Source: Rhodosporidiobolus odoratus (taxonomy: Eukaryota > Basidiomycota > Microbotryomycetes > Sporidiobolales > Sporidiobolaceae). From it: 64,000 nucleotides of DNA. The translations under genes were made by a program, and so were the position numbers. Location: contig JAOANU010000012.1 of the NCBI GenBank assembly GCA_034387635.1, positions 186,001-250,000 on the forward strand. Reading direction: 5' to 3'. Shown here piece by piece: positions 34,597-45,805 of the stretch. The notes beneath the pieces were generated by a model. The model was not told the DNA's origin. It saw nothing but the letters and a program-made list of their open reading frames with translations, and did no database searches. Every line of letters starts with the position of its first letter. Positions within the stretch are counted from its first letter, which is position 1.

Positions 34597-37500
34597 TTAC
34601 ATGACGGTAGCCGAGTTGCGACGAGCGTAGGCGTTCTGCAGCGAAGAAAATGAGAAAATCAGCTTGATCGGGTTGGTTAGGGTGAGGGGGGGATGACATA
34701 CCTGCTCCTCCGCAAGCATCTCACCCATCCTATCCGGCGAGCCTCCTGTGGGACGAGCCGCTCCTTCCGCAGGGTCGGCGGCGTTACCTTCGGCTGCGGC
34801 GGGATTGGCGGTACCATCTGGGTTGGCAGCGTCGGGACGGGGACGGCGACGACGGCGACGGCGGGGCAGGGTAATGAACTTGGGAAGAGGGCGAGCATCG
34901 AGGTCGAGAGCGACGTTGGTCGCGGCTTGGAGAGCCTGTGTCGGAGAAACAGAATCAGCTAGGTGGAAAGTAGTCGTGGAAAAGCGGGAAAAGAAGCGCA
35001 CCTCGATCATGTCAATCACACCCCGATCATCCTTCGCCTGCAGCAAAAACTGCTCACCCTCGGCCCTAACCCTTACGACATGCTTTCGCTTGATATAATC
35101 CGCCGCCAACCCCGACTCAGCATTCTGCAACGAGTAATGCCTAACGAGCGAGTTGTTCATCGCAGCCGCCGAGCCTTCGACAATCCTCAACTTGGCTTTG
35201 ACCTTGACATCGCTAATCGAGATGGGGAATTTGCTTCGCGGCTCTCCATCTTTCGGAGCGACACCGTACTCGCCTTCGTGGAAATGTAGAGGCGGAGGAC
35301 CATCGTTTCCGGCAATGTCGACCGGGATGACGGACCAATCTTCTTCACCGGCGATAGGGTGGGTGCGGAGATCGGAGCGGTAGACCTTGATCGAGGTGCC
35401 GTGGAGGACGACGTATTGTCGCTTCCACGCGCGGTCTTTGGCTTGAACGCCGGGCGAGGTGAACTCCATCTTGCGGGGCATGTAGCCTGTGCAGCGCATG
35501 AGTCAATACAAGGAGAGAGGTGATAGTATCAGAACGAGACGTACCTTCGATGTGAATAGAGCAAGTGTAACCCGGAAGACCTTCGTTCCCTTCCTCCTCT
35601 CGAGGCTGAATGACCTGAGGACGACCCAAACCCGGCGCACCGCGAACGGAAGAGTATGCCGGCGGAGCGTCTCTCAGCTCATACATCGACCTGCCGCGCT
35701 TGAGGCGATGGCTAGCCTCGGTAGTCTGGGGACGAGCGGTGCGAGACTGGGCAGGAGAAGCTGGACTGCCTGGAGGAGGCTGGATATCCAAGGCGGCGGG
35801 GGTTCTCGGCCCAACGGGCAATGCGCCCATGGACATTGAGAGAGGCGGCTTCGGCGGCGGGGTAGAGGTCTGCACTTGCGTCGCGAGATTATCGAGGTTG
35901 AGGAAAGACGGGCCTGGAGTACGAGCACCGCCGGCGGTCTGCCAAACGGGATCAAGTCCCGTGACGGCGGCAGTACCGATCGGTTCGTCGTCACTGTCGA
36001 CCATACTTGGGCTTGCCAAGGCTACGACACTCTGGCTTCGCATGCGGTACATTCCCGCCCGAACGCCCTTGTCCGCATCTGTGCTTGCCGACCCAGACCC
36101 CTCCGCCGTACTCGTCTGCTCTTCTGCTGGTCCGATAGCTCCAGCAGCGGAAGCGTCGACCTCGTCCTGCAGAGCCGGGCGCTTTCCTCGCGCGACGTCG
36201 GAAATAGACATGGGCGCAAGCGGTGTCTGAGGCGGGAGGAAGGGAGTCCTGCTGCTCGAGGTACTTGAGGCGAGAGGACGGGGAAGATCGAAGTACGATG
36301 TGGGGCCAGTTTCGACGTTCGGCTGCTGACGAGCGGTACGAACGGAAGGAGTTGGTGTGGAGGGAGCGAAAGAAACCCAATTGGCAAGAGGCGGGCCGCC
36401 ACTTGCCGTCGATCTCGAGAGACCCGTAAAGCTGGGCATGCGGGAGGAATGGAAGGAAGCGCCGCCTGAGGAAGCCGGGCGTCCTCCAGGGGTCGGGACC
36501 CGAGGCATCGGAGTCTGCGCCGGCGTAACGTCCCTACTTCGCATCGTGATGGGACCTTCATCGCTGGTTGCGTACTGCTCCCCCTCGTCGCCAGACGAAG
36601 AGGAGGCCGCATCCTCGCCCTCGTTTTCCGTTTCCGATTCTTCGCCCTCTTCCTCCTCTTCCTGTTCTTCCCCCTCGCCTCCGTTGGTGACATAGGCTGG
36701 TATGGAGCTTGCCGACAGCAGTCGAGGTAGAGCGCCGAGTCGCTCGCGTTGAGCGGCGTTCCCAGAGTCGGGCGTGCTGGTCCGGGATTCCGTCTCGATG
36801 GAAGCGGAGGTCGCAGGAGGAATCGCCGGAGGAGGAATAGTCGTCGGATATGAGGTTGTTGGAGGAGAAGAGTGAACGGGGGAGGAAGGCAATGGCGGTG
36901 CAGGAGCTGTCGTGCGAGGGGAAGAGGTGGTCAAAGGCGGGCCGGTGCAGACGGCGCCGAGCGGGAGTCCGTCGACATTGCGGCCCATGCGGCGAGTAGG
37001 CACAGTGATAGAGTCATCTGTAGGCGAAGATGATGAAGGGGGGTTGTGGGCGATGTTTGTTGTGGAAGAGAAGGGAGCTCGAGGGCTGGCGAACGGAGCG
37101 ACTGCCGCTCCAAACAGATCAGAACAAGAACGCTTGACGCGCAGCATAATGGATCGAGCGCACCAGGCAAAGACGGAGAGAGAGAGGAGCTGCCAGAGGC
37201 TGCTACAAATGCGGAGAGGTCTAGACACGGGAAGAAAGGAAATTAGTCGGAAACCAAAGGTGGGATCAATCAACGAACTTGGGTCAGAACACACCTTCTT
37301 CGTCTGTCAGTCCACTTCTTGACAACTCTCTTGCCAACGCGAGGCTTCCTCTCCTCCGTTTCTCTTGACCTGAAAGAGGCTCTTGCGCCGACCGTTCGAC
37401 CCCGCCCCGCGCCAAGGGTAGAGCTCCACCTTCAGGCGACGTAGGTGCGGTCGAGACCAGCGAGGCGGGCCCGTCCACGGCAAGGTACGACTCTACACTG

Positions 37501-38300
37501 CTACTGCTGCCTGCACGAGCGGCCTCCAGCGATCTCCTCCTGCTCGACTCCCGGAACGACGTGGGTGCGGCGCTGGACGGCGGAGTTGACCCTGCCACGA
37601 CCTCGGCAGTCTGCTGAACAGAGCTCGCAGACTGGCTATTGGAGTTGCGGCGGCGGAACAGACTGGGGAGAGATACGGGAGGCTTGATTGAGCGGGAGAG
37701 AGACTGATCGAGGGGAGGATGGGGAAAAGTTGCGTTTGGTGTGGCGGTGGGCGACATTTCCAGGCTTTGTCTACGTGACGAACTCAAGCTCCGTCTCCCG
37801 CTGCCCGTCCCATTCTCGAGCGGTCCTGCCGGGACCGAGGTGCCGTCTTGATCGGCATTTCTCTCGTCGCTGCGCTTGTCCTTCCTCAGGAGGTTGCCTA
37901 GACTCGCGGTCAGACGCCTTCTACTCCTACTCGCTGAGCGCGTCCTGCCCTCTTGTTGCTGTCCGTCTTGATGAGGTTGGAGAGGAGCGAGAGTCGGGGC
38001 CGAAGAGAGGGCAGCTCCACTGGCAGGGATAGCTTTAGCGCCAGTCGGAACGGTTCGGGAACGTGATGACCTGGCCGTGTCTCCCATTGTCCCAGCAGTA
38101 AGAGTTGAGTTTTGATAAGCGGAGGTGCAGGAGGAAGGTGGGTTGTTGAGGTTGGACATCGAGCTGTCGCTCGCTTCTGCTGGTTCAGGTTGGACGCCCA
38201 GTGCCGCTACGAACCGAATAGTCGGATCTTCGACGAACGAGAAGCTCTCAGTCCCAGCGCCTTCCTTCCTATCGCATGATGATGGTGTCGACGAGGTCAT
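34597..38300 (-). CDS. Large PH-domain protein
   Basis: Predicted about 1,120 aa. Four exons are consistent in phase: exon 2 ending at 35545, then 35486-35002, 34935-34702 and 34635-34597. Exon 1 runs from 38300 (MTSSTPSSCDRK) to about 37,293, but its junction to exon 2 (near 37,130-37,220) is not resolved: the obvious GTGTGT/TCTAG pair breaks the frame, while GGT|GTGTTC with the acceptor before CGTTCTTGT keeps it. The first 750 residues are Ser/Pro/Arg-rich and disordered with one acidic run. A PH domain lies near the C-terminus: MPRKMEFTSPG, WKRQYVVLHGTSIKVYRS, SLQNAESGLAADYIKRKHVV, RVRAEGEQFLLQAKDDRG and VIDMIEALQAATNVALDLD. A short Arg-rich tail (RRRRRRRPRP) follows. Likely phosphoinositide-binding and cortical; exact role unknown. 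Confidence 0.78.
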
Positions 38301-39824
38301 ATTAAGCTCTTCCCACGCTTGTCGAGGGGGGACGTGAAGCGGGAGGGGCAGACAGGATACGCTTGACAAGAGATTGCATCAAGCAGGCAGCAAGAACAGG
38401 CCACACTTGACAAATCTTGTATTTCCCCTTTCCCCGATTCGTTGCAATGCTTACTTCATGGCCGAACTCATGCCGCTAAATCTGTATCGCTTGCCGCTCC
38501 GATGCCGCCTCCAAGCAAGCGCTTCTGGGCCCTACCTTCCCGTGTCCGCTCCGCTTCGCCCTGGATGAGTTCTCTCGTACGCTAGTCGCACGGCACCAAC
38601 ACGGCACTAATAATACGCTTTCGTCTTTGGAGCGGGACGGACAAAGTACTGGATGCGCTGGTCACGCTGGCGGCGCTCGACGGCGGTACCGTCATGCATG
38701 GCGCGGTCTACTGTGATACGCCTCGGGCGGCTTGGCAGCGCACCACGCTGATCGGGTTTCCACCTTGTCTGGCCTTGGGCGGTACTCCAGATGAGAGGCT
38801 CCTTGATGCCCAGTACGTCCCAGATTCTGCTGCAACGCTTGTCGCAGTGTCAATCAGAGATAATGACCTCCACTTGCCTCCATTCCGCTCGTCGTGCCCT
38901 TCGACACCTTTCTACTGCACTCCTTCCTTCTTCTGCAAAGCGCTTTCCGTCTCGCCTTCTACTTGGCCCCGCCCGGCAGTCATCAGACAAGCCCGGCTGC
39001 GGTGTCCTTGATGCCACATGACAGGATGGCAGAGCACGAGCAGAGCAGGGCAAAGCCAAGAACGCGCCTAGAAAACTCAGACTTTGCCTGAGCGGTTCGT
39101 GCGAGATACATAGGCGCGGGAAGTGCACGATCTGCTACATGGCAAGAGGCGTTGGCGCTGGCGAAACCTGGGCAGTGAAGTTATCGGATTAACGCGATGG
39201 AACTGCGAGAACGCAGGAAGTGCGCAGGAAAGAAGCCGCCAGAGAACACCGGCGGAGCAAATCGGAGTGAGTAAAATTGCTCAACGTCATCCAGATCTAC
39301 TCCGCTCTGACTCAAATTTTCTCCGCGGCGTTGTTGTTCCGACGGCGCGCCACGAGGTGCGGGAAAAAAAGAGCGAGCGGAGGAGGCAGTTGCCCACCTA
39401 CAGGTCTGGGTTGACTGTACAAGTAGCCAACTACTGTACCCCAATAACTCACAACTTACAACGTACGGGCCGGTCAGCAAACGCCCCTTACAATCCCTCG
39501 TTCCGATCTTGCCTAGCCTCGACGCGCCGGCTTCCGACTCCTGTTTGAGCCCATCAATTTCCAGTCCTCTCGCTTCACTCCTCCACCCGTGTGACCCTAC
39601 CACAAGCAAGCCTTACCTGCCCTACAATATCGCAGATCTAAGACCGCCGCTGCTACATTCCACCCAGTACCACCCGTTCCAAACCCTTCTTAATTGGGCT
39701 TTCGTCCGCTCTCGCACCCTGCACTGCTCCCGTCAACCCGCCGTTCACCACTTGGTCCGCTCTACCCCTTAAGCCGTCATTCTCAAGCCGCTTCGGTACT
39801 TCCATCGCCCGGAAAACCCTCATC
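38301..39824. other. Long divergent intergenic region
   Basis: About 1.5 kb between the PH-domain gene (minus) and the Zn2Cys6 gene (plus), one of the two longest gaps in the window. I found no supported ORF, tRNA or repeat. The last 130 bp before 39825 are CT-rich. The length suits a complex promoter for the transcription factor. Confidence 0.4.
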
Positions 39825-41357
39825 ATGCCCGTCGAGAAGAAGCCGCGGGTGTCCAGTACGAAAGGGAGACACATCGTTCAGGTCAATCCGTACGTCCTGT
39901 CCTCTTCTGCCCCGACGCACCCGCTGCTCGATGTAAGCTGACCTGAATGCCCTGCACAGTCTTCCGAAAGGACAATCCTGCACGACTTGCCGCACTCGCA
40001 AAGTACGCCCTATTCTCCCTTGCCTCCTTCCCTGGCAGCTCGTAAAGTGACATGCTCTGCTCCTTCAGGTACGATGCTCTGGCGAAAAACCCGGTGCGTT
40101 CTCGTCTCTTGCCCCCGCTGCTCTTCTCGCACGCTCCTCTCGCTTACACGTCTCTGCCTCGCATAGCTTGCCGCGCTTGCTTACGAACAGCGCGCTTCGA
40201 AGGACGGGACGTGACCCTTGTCGTCTGCCAGTACGACAGCAGGGCGTCGACGTCTCAGGCGAAGAGAAGGGGAAAGGCCGCATCGACTTTGCAGCATTCT
40301 TCGACATCAGAGTCCCTCGGCAGCGGCGCAGGCGATGTGGATGTGCCGGAAGCACCCTCGTTCTTCTCTGCACCACTCGATGGCCCTTGTACGTCCTCGC
40401 TACTCTCGCTGCCTCCCCTGACCCTCCTACTGACCCTCGCGGTTTGCTCCTCCTCCGCTTTCGGCACTTCCTGATCGTTCTTTCGAAGATTCTCTCCTGT
40501 CCGTTTCGGATCCGAATTTTCCCGCTGCGGTGTCGACTTCCGCGCTTGATTCAGCAGCCACACCGCCTTTTCTCCCTCTATCCGCGGGCCACAGCGGATC
40601 ACAATTTGCCTATGCGCCTACACCACCTCTTTCGTACGCCTCGTCGACTTCTCCAGAAGCCTCTGCGCACGCCTACTCTCCTCCGGTAACGGCCGACGTC
40701 TCTCCAGCTCCTGGCTTTGCGTACGCCGCCCCTCTACCCGGCGCTTGGTCCGCTCTGCCTCATTTTCCGGCGGAACTCGGCCGAGTCCGATCCTCGCAAG
40801 GATTGACACAGCCTTTCGGAACTTGTTCTTCAGCCCCGTTGGATCCGATGCCTCACTCCGTGGACACCTTCGGCACCGGCCGTCGAGCGCCGTCGACGGA
40901 CTCGCAGGCTTATTCCGTCGGTCCACTACAGATGCCCCTCCTGGATGCTTGCGAGTACCCTACCTACCCCTCCTACGTCCCTTCACTCCCCAAAGCGCCC
41001 TCAGCGCCTCCACCCTCTCTCGACTTTCCTCTTCCGCCGCATTTCTACTCCTCCTACCGACCGCATCCTCAGCAATCGGCTCCCGTACCTCAGATCGCCT
41101 CTCTATACGCCTCTTCTCCAGCTCTACACCCCCGCCTTCCGCAGTTTTACTCGCACGCTTTCCCAGCAGATTTTCCCCTCTCTTGCCCTACCCGTGCCAG
41201 CGCTGGCGACGGGTTATTCGCCAATCCGGCCAGCTTGTCACTGTACCCTACTATGCCGAGTCCAGATATAGGCATGTATCAGCAGCCGCCTCGAGGGACC
41301 ATGACGCCCGGACATGAGCACGTCGACAACTGGCTACGCGGACTGGCGGGGCCTTGA
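39825..41357 (+). CDS. Zn2Cys6 zinc-cluster transcription factor
   Basis: Nuclear DNA-binding regulator of 407 aa. Exons 39825-39889, 39960-40002, 40069-40093, 40167-40388 and 40489-41357 total 1224 nt in frame. The zinc cluster is assembled across three introns and starts SCTTCRTRKVRCSGEKPACR. The six cysteines are at residues 29, 32, 39, 46, 49 and 65. The first five spacings fit the family; the last loop (TARFEGRDVTLVV) is 15 residues against the usual 6-9. The rest is Ser/Pro/Tyr-rich and disordered with no fungal-specific middle domain. Exon 3 is only 25 nt. Target genes unknown; the protein may act as an activator through its Pro/Tyr-rich region (inference). Confidence 0.87.
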
Positions 41358-41947
41358 TCTTTCCTTTGCTCTACTTCCCTGCCATTCTCCTCTTGTCATC
41401 GTTCTTTCCTCCGCCTGTTCAGCCTCGCAATCCGCAAACTCGCCTTGTGTTACTCTCGTTTCTCGTACATACCGACTGGACCACCCCCTCAACTTCGCAG
41501 GTCTCCCTTCTCTTTCCCTTTCTGGCTCGCAGAGCTTCGCATTCCCGAAATACCTTCCCACTCCCCGTACAGACACTGTCCCTCCCCATGCTCGCTTTCT
41601 CTCCAGCTTCTCGCTTACTTCCTCGTTATGCATCTCCCGCGTTGTAGCAAGTCTCTGCCCCTTCTTATACCTCTGTGCGTTTGTACTCTTTCCTCGCAGA
41701 TTCGCAGATAGAACATAAACCAACAACTAGAGTATTTGCAAACGCAGCTTTCATTGCCGTATGCCGGATCGTCTCTTTTCGGCGGAGATCATGGCGTGGC
41801 AGGAGGGAGAGGTGTACAAATGTACGGAATACTTCCAGCAGTGACAACTACGGCGACACCAGACGGTAAAAAAGAGAGAACAGATCCCTATGTACAGCTG
41901 TACAGGCCATCCGGTTCCGACTTCCCTCCCTCCCTCTTTCCCTTTCT
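41358..41947. other. Convergent intergenic region
   Basis: About 590 bp between the 3' ends of the Zn2Cys6 gene and the minus-strand gene. The left part is CT-rich, followed by mixed sequence. Nothing more found. Confidence 0.4.
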
Positions 41948-43292
41948 TCAAGCGTCAGTCACGCCGCCGGCCAAGCAAGTTCTCTTCACCCCGCCCCTCC
42001 GTGCATCTCGCCGAGTCACCTCCCCCCTCCGTCCCTTACCACCCCACCCCTCGACTCCCCTGTTCCGCCCTCCCCACCTTCGTTCTTGACCAGCCCCGTT
42101 CCTCGCCGTTGTCGTCGTTGGAGAATTCCATCCGAACGCCCCATCCAACTCATCGAACAACGACGCCAACTCTCCTTCTCCTCCTCCTCCTCCTGCTCCT
42201 CCTCCTCCGCCTCCTCCGTCTGCTCCATCTGAACCTCCAAACTCAAATAGCATGGACGGGAGCGATGCACCGTCGTACGACAAAGGCGGAGAGGGATCTG
42301 GCTGAGGCCGAGGTTGAGGTAAACCGGCGACGACAGATGTATGGACGGCAGTCAGGGAAGGAGGAGAGGGGAAAAGTGGCGATCCGAGAGGAATGCCGGT
42401 ACCGGTGCCGAGAGAGGGAGGGAATCCGAGGGGATGGTAGGCTGCCGCCGCTGGCGTAGCAAGAGGGCCATCCGACGATGCAGGCGGAGGGAAAGAAAGA
42501 GAAGGATCGACAGCCCCAGAGGCTCGGTAACCTGCCCAAGCGTCGACTTCAGGTGCCGGAGGAGGAACGCTCGAGAGTGCGGCGGTGGGGCAGAGGTCGG
42601 CTCGACCTGAGAAGTTGCTGAATCGGCGGGCGAGTTCGGTGAGGCGTTTCTCGGCGGATGGGTGGTAGAAGCAGGAGTGCTGGAGGCCTTCAATGAACCT
42701 GTAGTGCGGTCGACTGTCAGCTCGGTTGAACAGGAAAGATGATGAGCTCACCAGCCCAACTCGGGTTCGGTCAGCTCTTCATGCTCGTGAAGTGGACCGC
42801 CGGGAGTGCCCATACGCTTAAGGACGAGCTCCGACCGGTTTGGGAGGTGCTCGAGTTGGAAGAGCTCGTGGAAGGTCACTGCCAGAAGAGACAGACAGGA
42901 AAGGACATACGTCAGCAGGTCGCGCCAACGGCTACCGGGGGAGAGCATGCGCACTGTGCACGTCCGCTCCCGCGACATAACTATTCATGATATACGCCCT
43001 ACGCTTGAGCGCGCTGCTCACTCTGCTCAGACTCTCCACCGCAAACTCGGCTGGTGACCCTCCGACCCTCAGCGTGCTAATGAAGACATGGACGAGATTT
43101 TGTATATCGAGCGGGCCGCATTCGAGCCGGATGATCTGAGCGCCAAAATCGCCTTCATGGAAGGAATGAAAGGCGGGGTCTTCGAGCGGGCGAGAGTGGG
43201 TGTGGGAGTGAAGGCGTTGATTGGTCGAGGGAAGGGATACCGCGAGGAGGAAGTGGGCGGCGGCACGGGTAGAGTCGATAGCCTGCGAGGGT
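41948..43292 (-). CDS. Unrecognised protein, 5' end not determined
   Basis: At least three exons, 5' to 3'. The first begins at about 43,292 after a TCGCAG acceptor and reads AIDSTRAAAHFLLAVSLPS, then RLECGPLDIQNLVHVFISTL, RVGGSPAEFAVESLSRV and SSALKRRAYIMNSYVAGADV. The second has MTFHELFQLEHLPNRSELVL and TGGPLHEHEE-like sequence (here TPGGPLHEHEELTEPELGW). The third starts FIEGLQHSCFYHPSAEKRLT and LARRFSNFSGRADLCPTA, then becomes Pro/Ser- and Gly-rich to a stop at 41948. The first 200 residues look like a folded, probably helical domain; I cannot name it. Upstream exons probably exist, and a foldback element at 43490-43637 lies 200 bp further upstream, possibly in the promoter or an intron. 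Confidence 0.6.
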
Positions 43293-43480
43293 GGTGTCAG
43301 CAATGCTCCGACGGAGCAAGAAGTAGAACCGACGCACCGACCAGAGTTGTCGCACTCCGATCGCAAGCTCGTAGACAGGCTTGCCAGGCGCTGGACACGG
43401 TAACTATAAAGTATGAGCAAGAAACTATTGAAGCGAGGGAGAAGACAAGCAGCAAGGCATGCGGGAATTCGGGAATCGGG

Positions 43481-43489
43481 CAGAGAAAG
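43481..43489 (+). repeat. Target-site duplication, left copy
   Basis: CAGAGAAAG, directly before the left inverted repeat of the foldback element; identical to 43638-43646. Confidence 0.85.
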
Positions 43490-43637
43490 TAGGCGCGACA
43501 CAAGCCGGAGCAAATGTAATGAGATTACAAAAAGTCAAAATGAGATTTTAGAATGAGATTTTAGACCGCTGGGGTCTAAAATCTCATTTTGACTTTTTGT
43601 AATCTCATTACATTTGCTCCGGCTTGTGTCGAGCCTA
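43490..43637. mobile_element. Foldback MITE, 63-bp TIRs, 9-bp TSD
   Basis: Non-autonomous inverted-repeat element. The left arm (43490-43552) and right arm (43575-43637) are reverse complements over 63 bp with a single mismatch, at the sixth base from the end (TAGGCG against TAGGCT). The loop of 22 bp (43553-43574) starts with a second copy of ATGAGATTTTAGA, so the inner stem can also pair as 43553-43567 with 43573-43587. A perfect 9-bp direct repeat CAGAGAAAG flanks it. No coding capacity. A 9-bp duplication with long inverted repeats is typical of Mutator-like (MULE) elements; that family placement is inference. The arms are A/T-rich in GC-rich surroundings. Confidence 0.88.
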
Positions 43638-43646
43638 CAGAGAAAG
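43638..43646 (+). repeat. Target-site duplication, right copy
   Basis: CAGAGAAAG, directly after the right inverted repeat of the foldback element; identical to 43481-43489. Confidence 0.85.
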
Positions 43647-44065
43647 TGAAGATCCGACTCGCGGGCCGCCAACCTAGCAAAAAGCCTCTGGCAAGCGCAA
43701 GTCCAGCACTGCAAGAGGTGCTTTGCGCTCTTGAGAGCTGTAGGACGATCAGGGATGTTACTGATGAGCTTGTCGACGATGGGTCGTAGTTCATCAATTA
43801 AGCAAGCCTATATCGCTGTGCATTGGCGCAACTGCTCAAGCACGGTAGTACCAGCTCTTGCGTGCTCTTGTGCCGGGCACCGCTCAGAGCGAAGCCTTTG
43901 CCGCCGTCAGCCTGTCCGGCCCGCTTTTTTCCGGATTGTAGTGGGGCTTCACTCGTCGGCCCGTCTGTTCCTGCTTGTCGCTTCCTTGCACTCTTACCGG
44001 TACCAGTTCCATAGCTCTTTCCACGTCCCGACCGAGCTGAAGCTTGATACGCTCCATCTCCCAAT

Positions 44066-45805
44066 ATGCCCGACGCCTCTGCATCTTCCTCTCGTCTCGT
44101 TCTGCTCACTGGTACGCATGATTCCGCTCCCCTTGCCTCCCGAGATCGACAAGACGGATGCAACGACTGTACGCAGGTATCTCCGGCTTCCTTGGAGCCG
44201 CCACCGCCCTTGAGTTCCTCAAGCGAGGATGGCATGGTGCGCTTTTCCTTTCCCAAGTCAACCTCAAGATAGCGTCTGCAACCACGCTTTGACCACTCCG
44301 CAGTTCGGGGTACTGTCCGCTCTCAGGAGAAAGCGGATGCTTGGCTGGCCAAATGTGAGTTTCTTCCTTTGACTGCCTTCAATTTGGCTGTTCTTCTTTT
44401 CTTCCGTCTCCTATTGGACCGCTTCTCACCCGTGTACGCCACCTCTGACCGAATCTCGCCTGACTTTGCAGATCCTGAGTATGCTTCGCAACTCTCGTTC
44501 GCTATCGTGTCCGACCTTGCTGCTCCCAACGCTTTCGACGAAGCCATCAAAGGCGTCGATGCTGTAGCTCACATCGCATCGCCCTTTACATTCCAGTTCG
44601 AGGTGCGCCTCTTCGTCTAATGCTCTCCTGTTTTACGGCTCGAAATTTGCTCATGGCCGCAGGACAATGTTCGCGATTTGCTCGACCCGGCCCTCAAAGG
44701 CACCCTTTCTGTTCTCGAAGCTGCGAAGAAAGAGTCTACCGTGAAGAACATAGTCATCACCTCTTCGTAAGTACCTCCTACTCCACACTACACAGCTGCC
44801 CGGCTGACCGTGTTCTCTGCAGCCTCGCCGCTGCCCAAGACCCAGCAAAGGGACTCGACCCTGGCTTCACCCGTACAAGCGCCGTCTGGTCCCCTTTCAA
44901 GTGGGAAGAAGCCGCAGTGACCAACCAACCGCACCTCGTGTATCTCGCTAGTAAGACTTTCGCGGAGAAGGCAGCCTGGGAGTTCTACGAGAGAGAGAAA
45001 CCTGCGTTTACTATGTCGACGTGCGCTGCTTTCCTTCTGAGCTACCTGCCCGCATGACTGCTCACCCCTCATCCTGCAGTATCGTTCCGCCTATCATCCT
45101 CGGCCCCTCCTTGCAGCCACTCAAGTCGCTTGATGACCTCAAGGTTTCCGCGTCTATCATCAGGAGAATGGTTGACGCTGCGCAAGTCGACCCGACGGCT
45201 GTACCAGTACGCCGTGTCCTCTTTTAGGCATTCCCGCTAGCTCAGGCTTAGCAGGACCTCCCGCAGGCTTTTGTCAACGTCCTCGACTGTGCCAGAGCTC
45301 ATGTCGAGGCTATCGAGCGAGCCCACACCAACCGCTACCTCCTGATTGGGGGCGACAACGACTACCTCGAGTGCGTACAGCTTACTCCCACTTCGCGCTA
45401 GGTCATACTGACAGCTTGGCACATCCAGAATCGCCCGTTACCTTCGCGTCCGTTTTTGACCTTCTCAATCTTCCTTTTTCTTCTTCGGAGGCTGATCTCC
45501 CCGTCTTTCTCTCCTATCACTGCTCATAGGAGGAGTTCCCGGCGCAAGCGCACCGTATCCCAACTCGAGGTACTCCGCTTGGTCCGCATTGGGGATACGA
45601 CTGCTCGCCGTGCGTTTCCGGATTTTCAACTTTTAATCCTATTTGGTCTCGACGTTGGCGAAGAACCACAGGGCTGATTGTGATGTTGCATCACAGCGCC
45701 AAGGAAGAACTTGGAATGGTATTCACCAATCTGAGGACTACAGTCAAGCAAGCGGGAGAACAGATCTTCGAGATGGAGAAGAAGGAGGGGAATAAGGTGA
45801 AATAG
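44066..45805 (+). CDS. NAD(P)-dependent epimerase/ketoreductase (Gre2-like)
   Basis: Extended short-chain dehydrogenase, cytosolic. Eleven exons can be joined in frame. The first splice gives LLTGISGFLGAATALEFL, the TGxxGxxG nucleotide loop. Further marks are HVRGTVRSQEKADAWLAK, AIKGVDAVAHIASPF, NIVITSSLAAAQDP and the catalytic YLASK (Tyr-x3-Lys) followed by TFAEKAAWEF. Then IVPPIILGPSLQP, a later AFVNVLDCARAHVEAIE, IARYLREEFP and finally HWGYDCSPAKEELGMVF to a Lys-rich end. The last two introns matter: reading straight on from YLR gives an early stop, and splicing from GTCCGT and from GTGCGT restores the family's C-terminus. The pattern is that of yeast Gre2 (methylglyoxal/isovaleraldehyde reductase) and plant cinnamoyl-CoA/dihydroflavonol reductases; substrate unknown. 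Confidence 0.88.

Larger units (their letters stand above)
43293..44065. other. Intergenic region carrying a foldback element
   Basis: About 770 bp between the unrecognised minus gene and the epimerase gene. Its main content is the 148-bp inverted-repeat element with flanking 9-bp duplications. Right of the element a plus-strand frame (43,645-43,789) ends TIRDVTDELVDDGS, but it has no start outside the element and I do not call it. Confidence 0.5.

Noticed and set aside
43589..43789. Frame ending TIRDVTDELVDDGS to the right of the foldback element
   Set aside because: Its only start lies inside the element; removing the element does not extend it into a clear exon. It could be a gene remnant, but the evidence is too thin.
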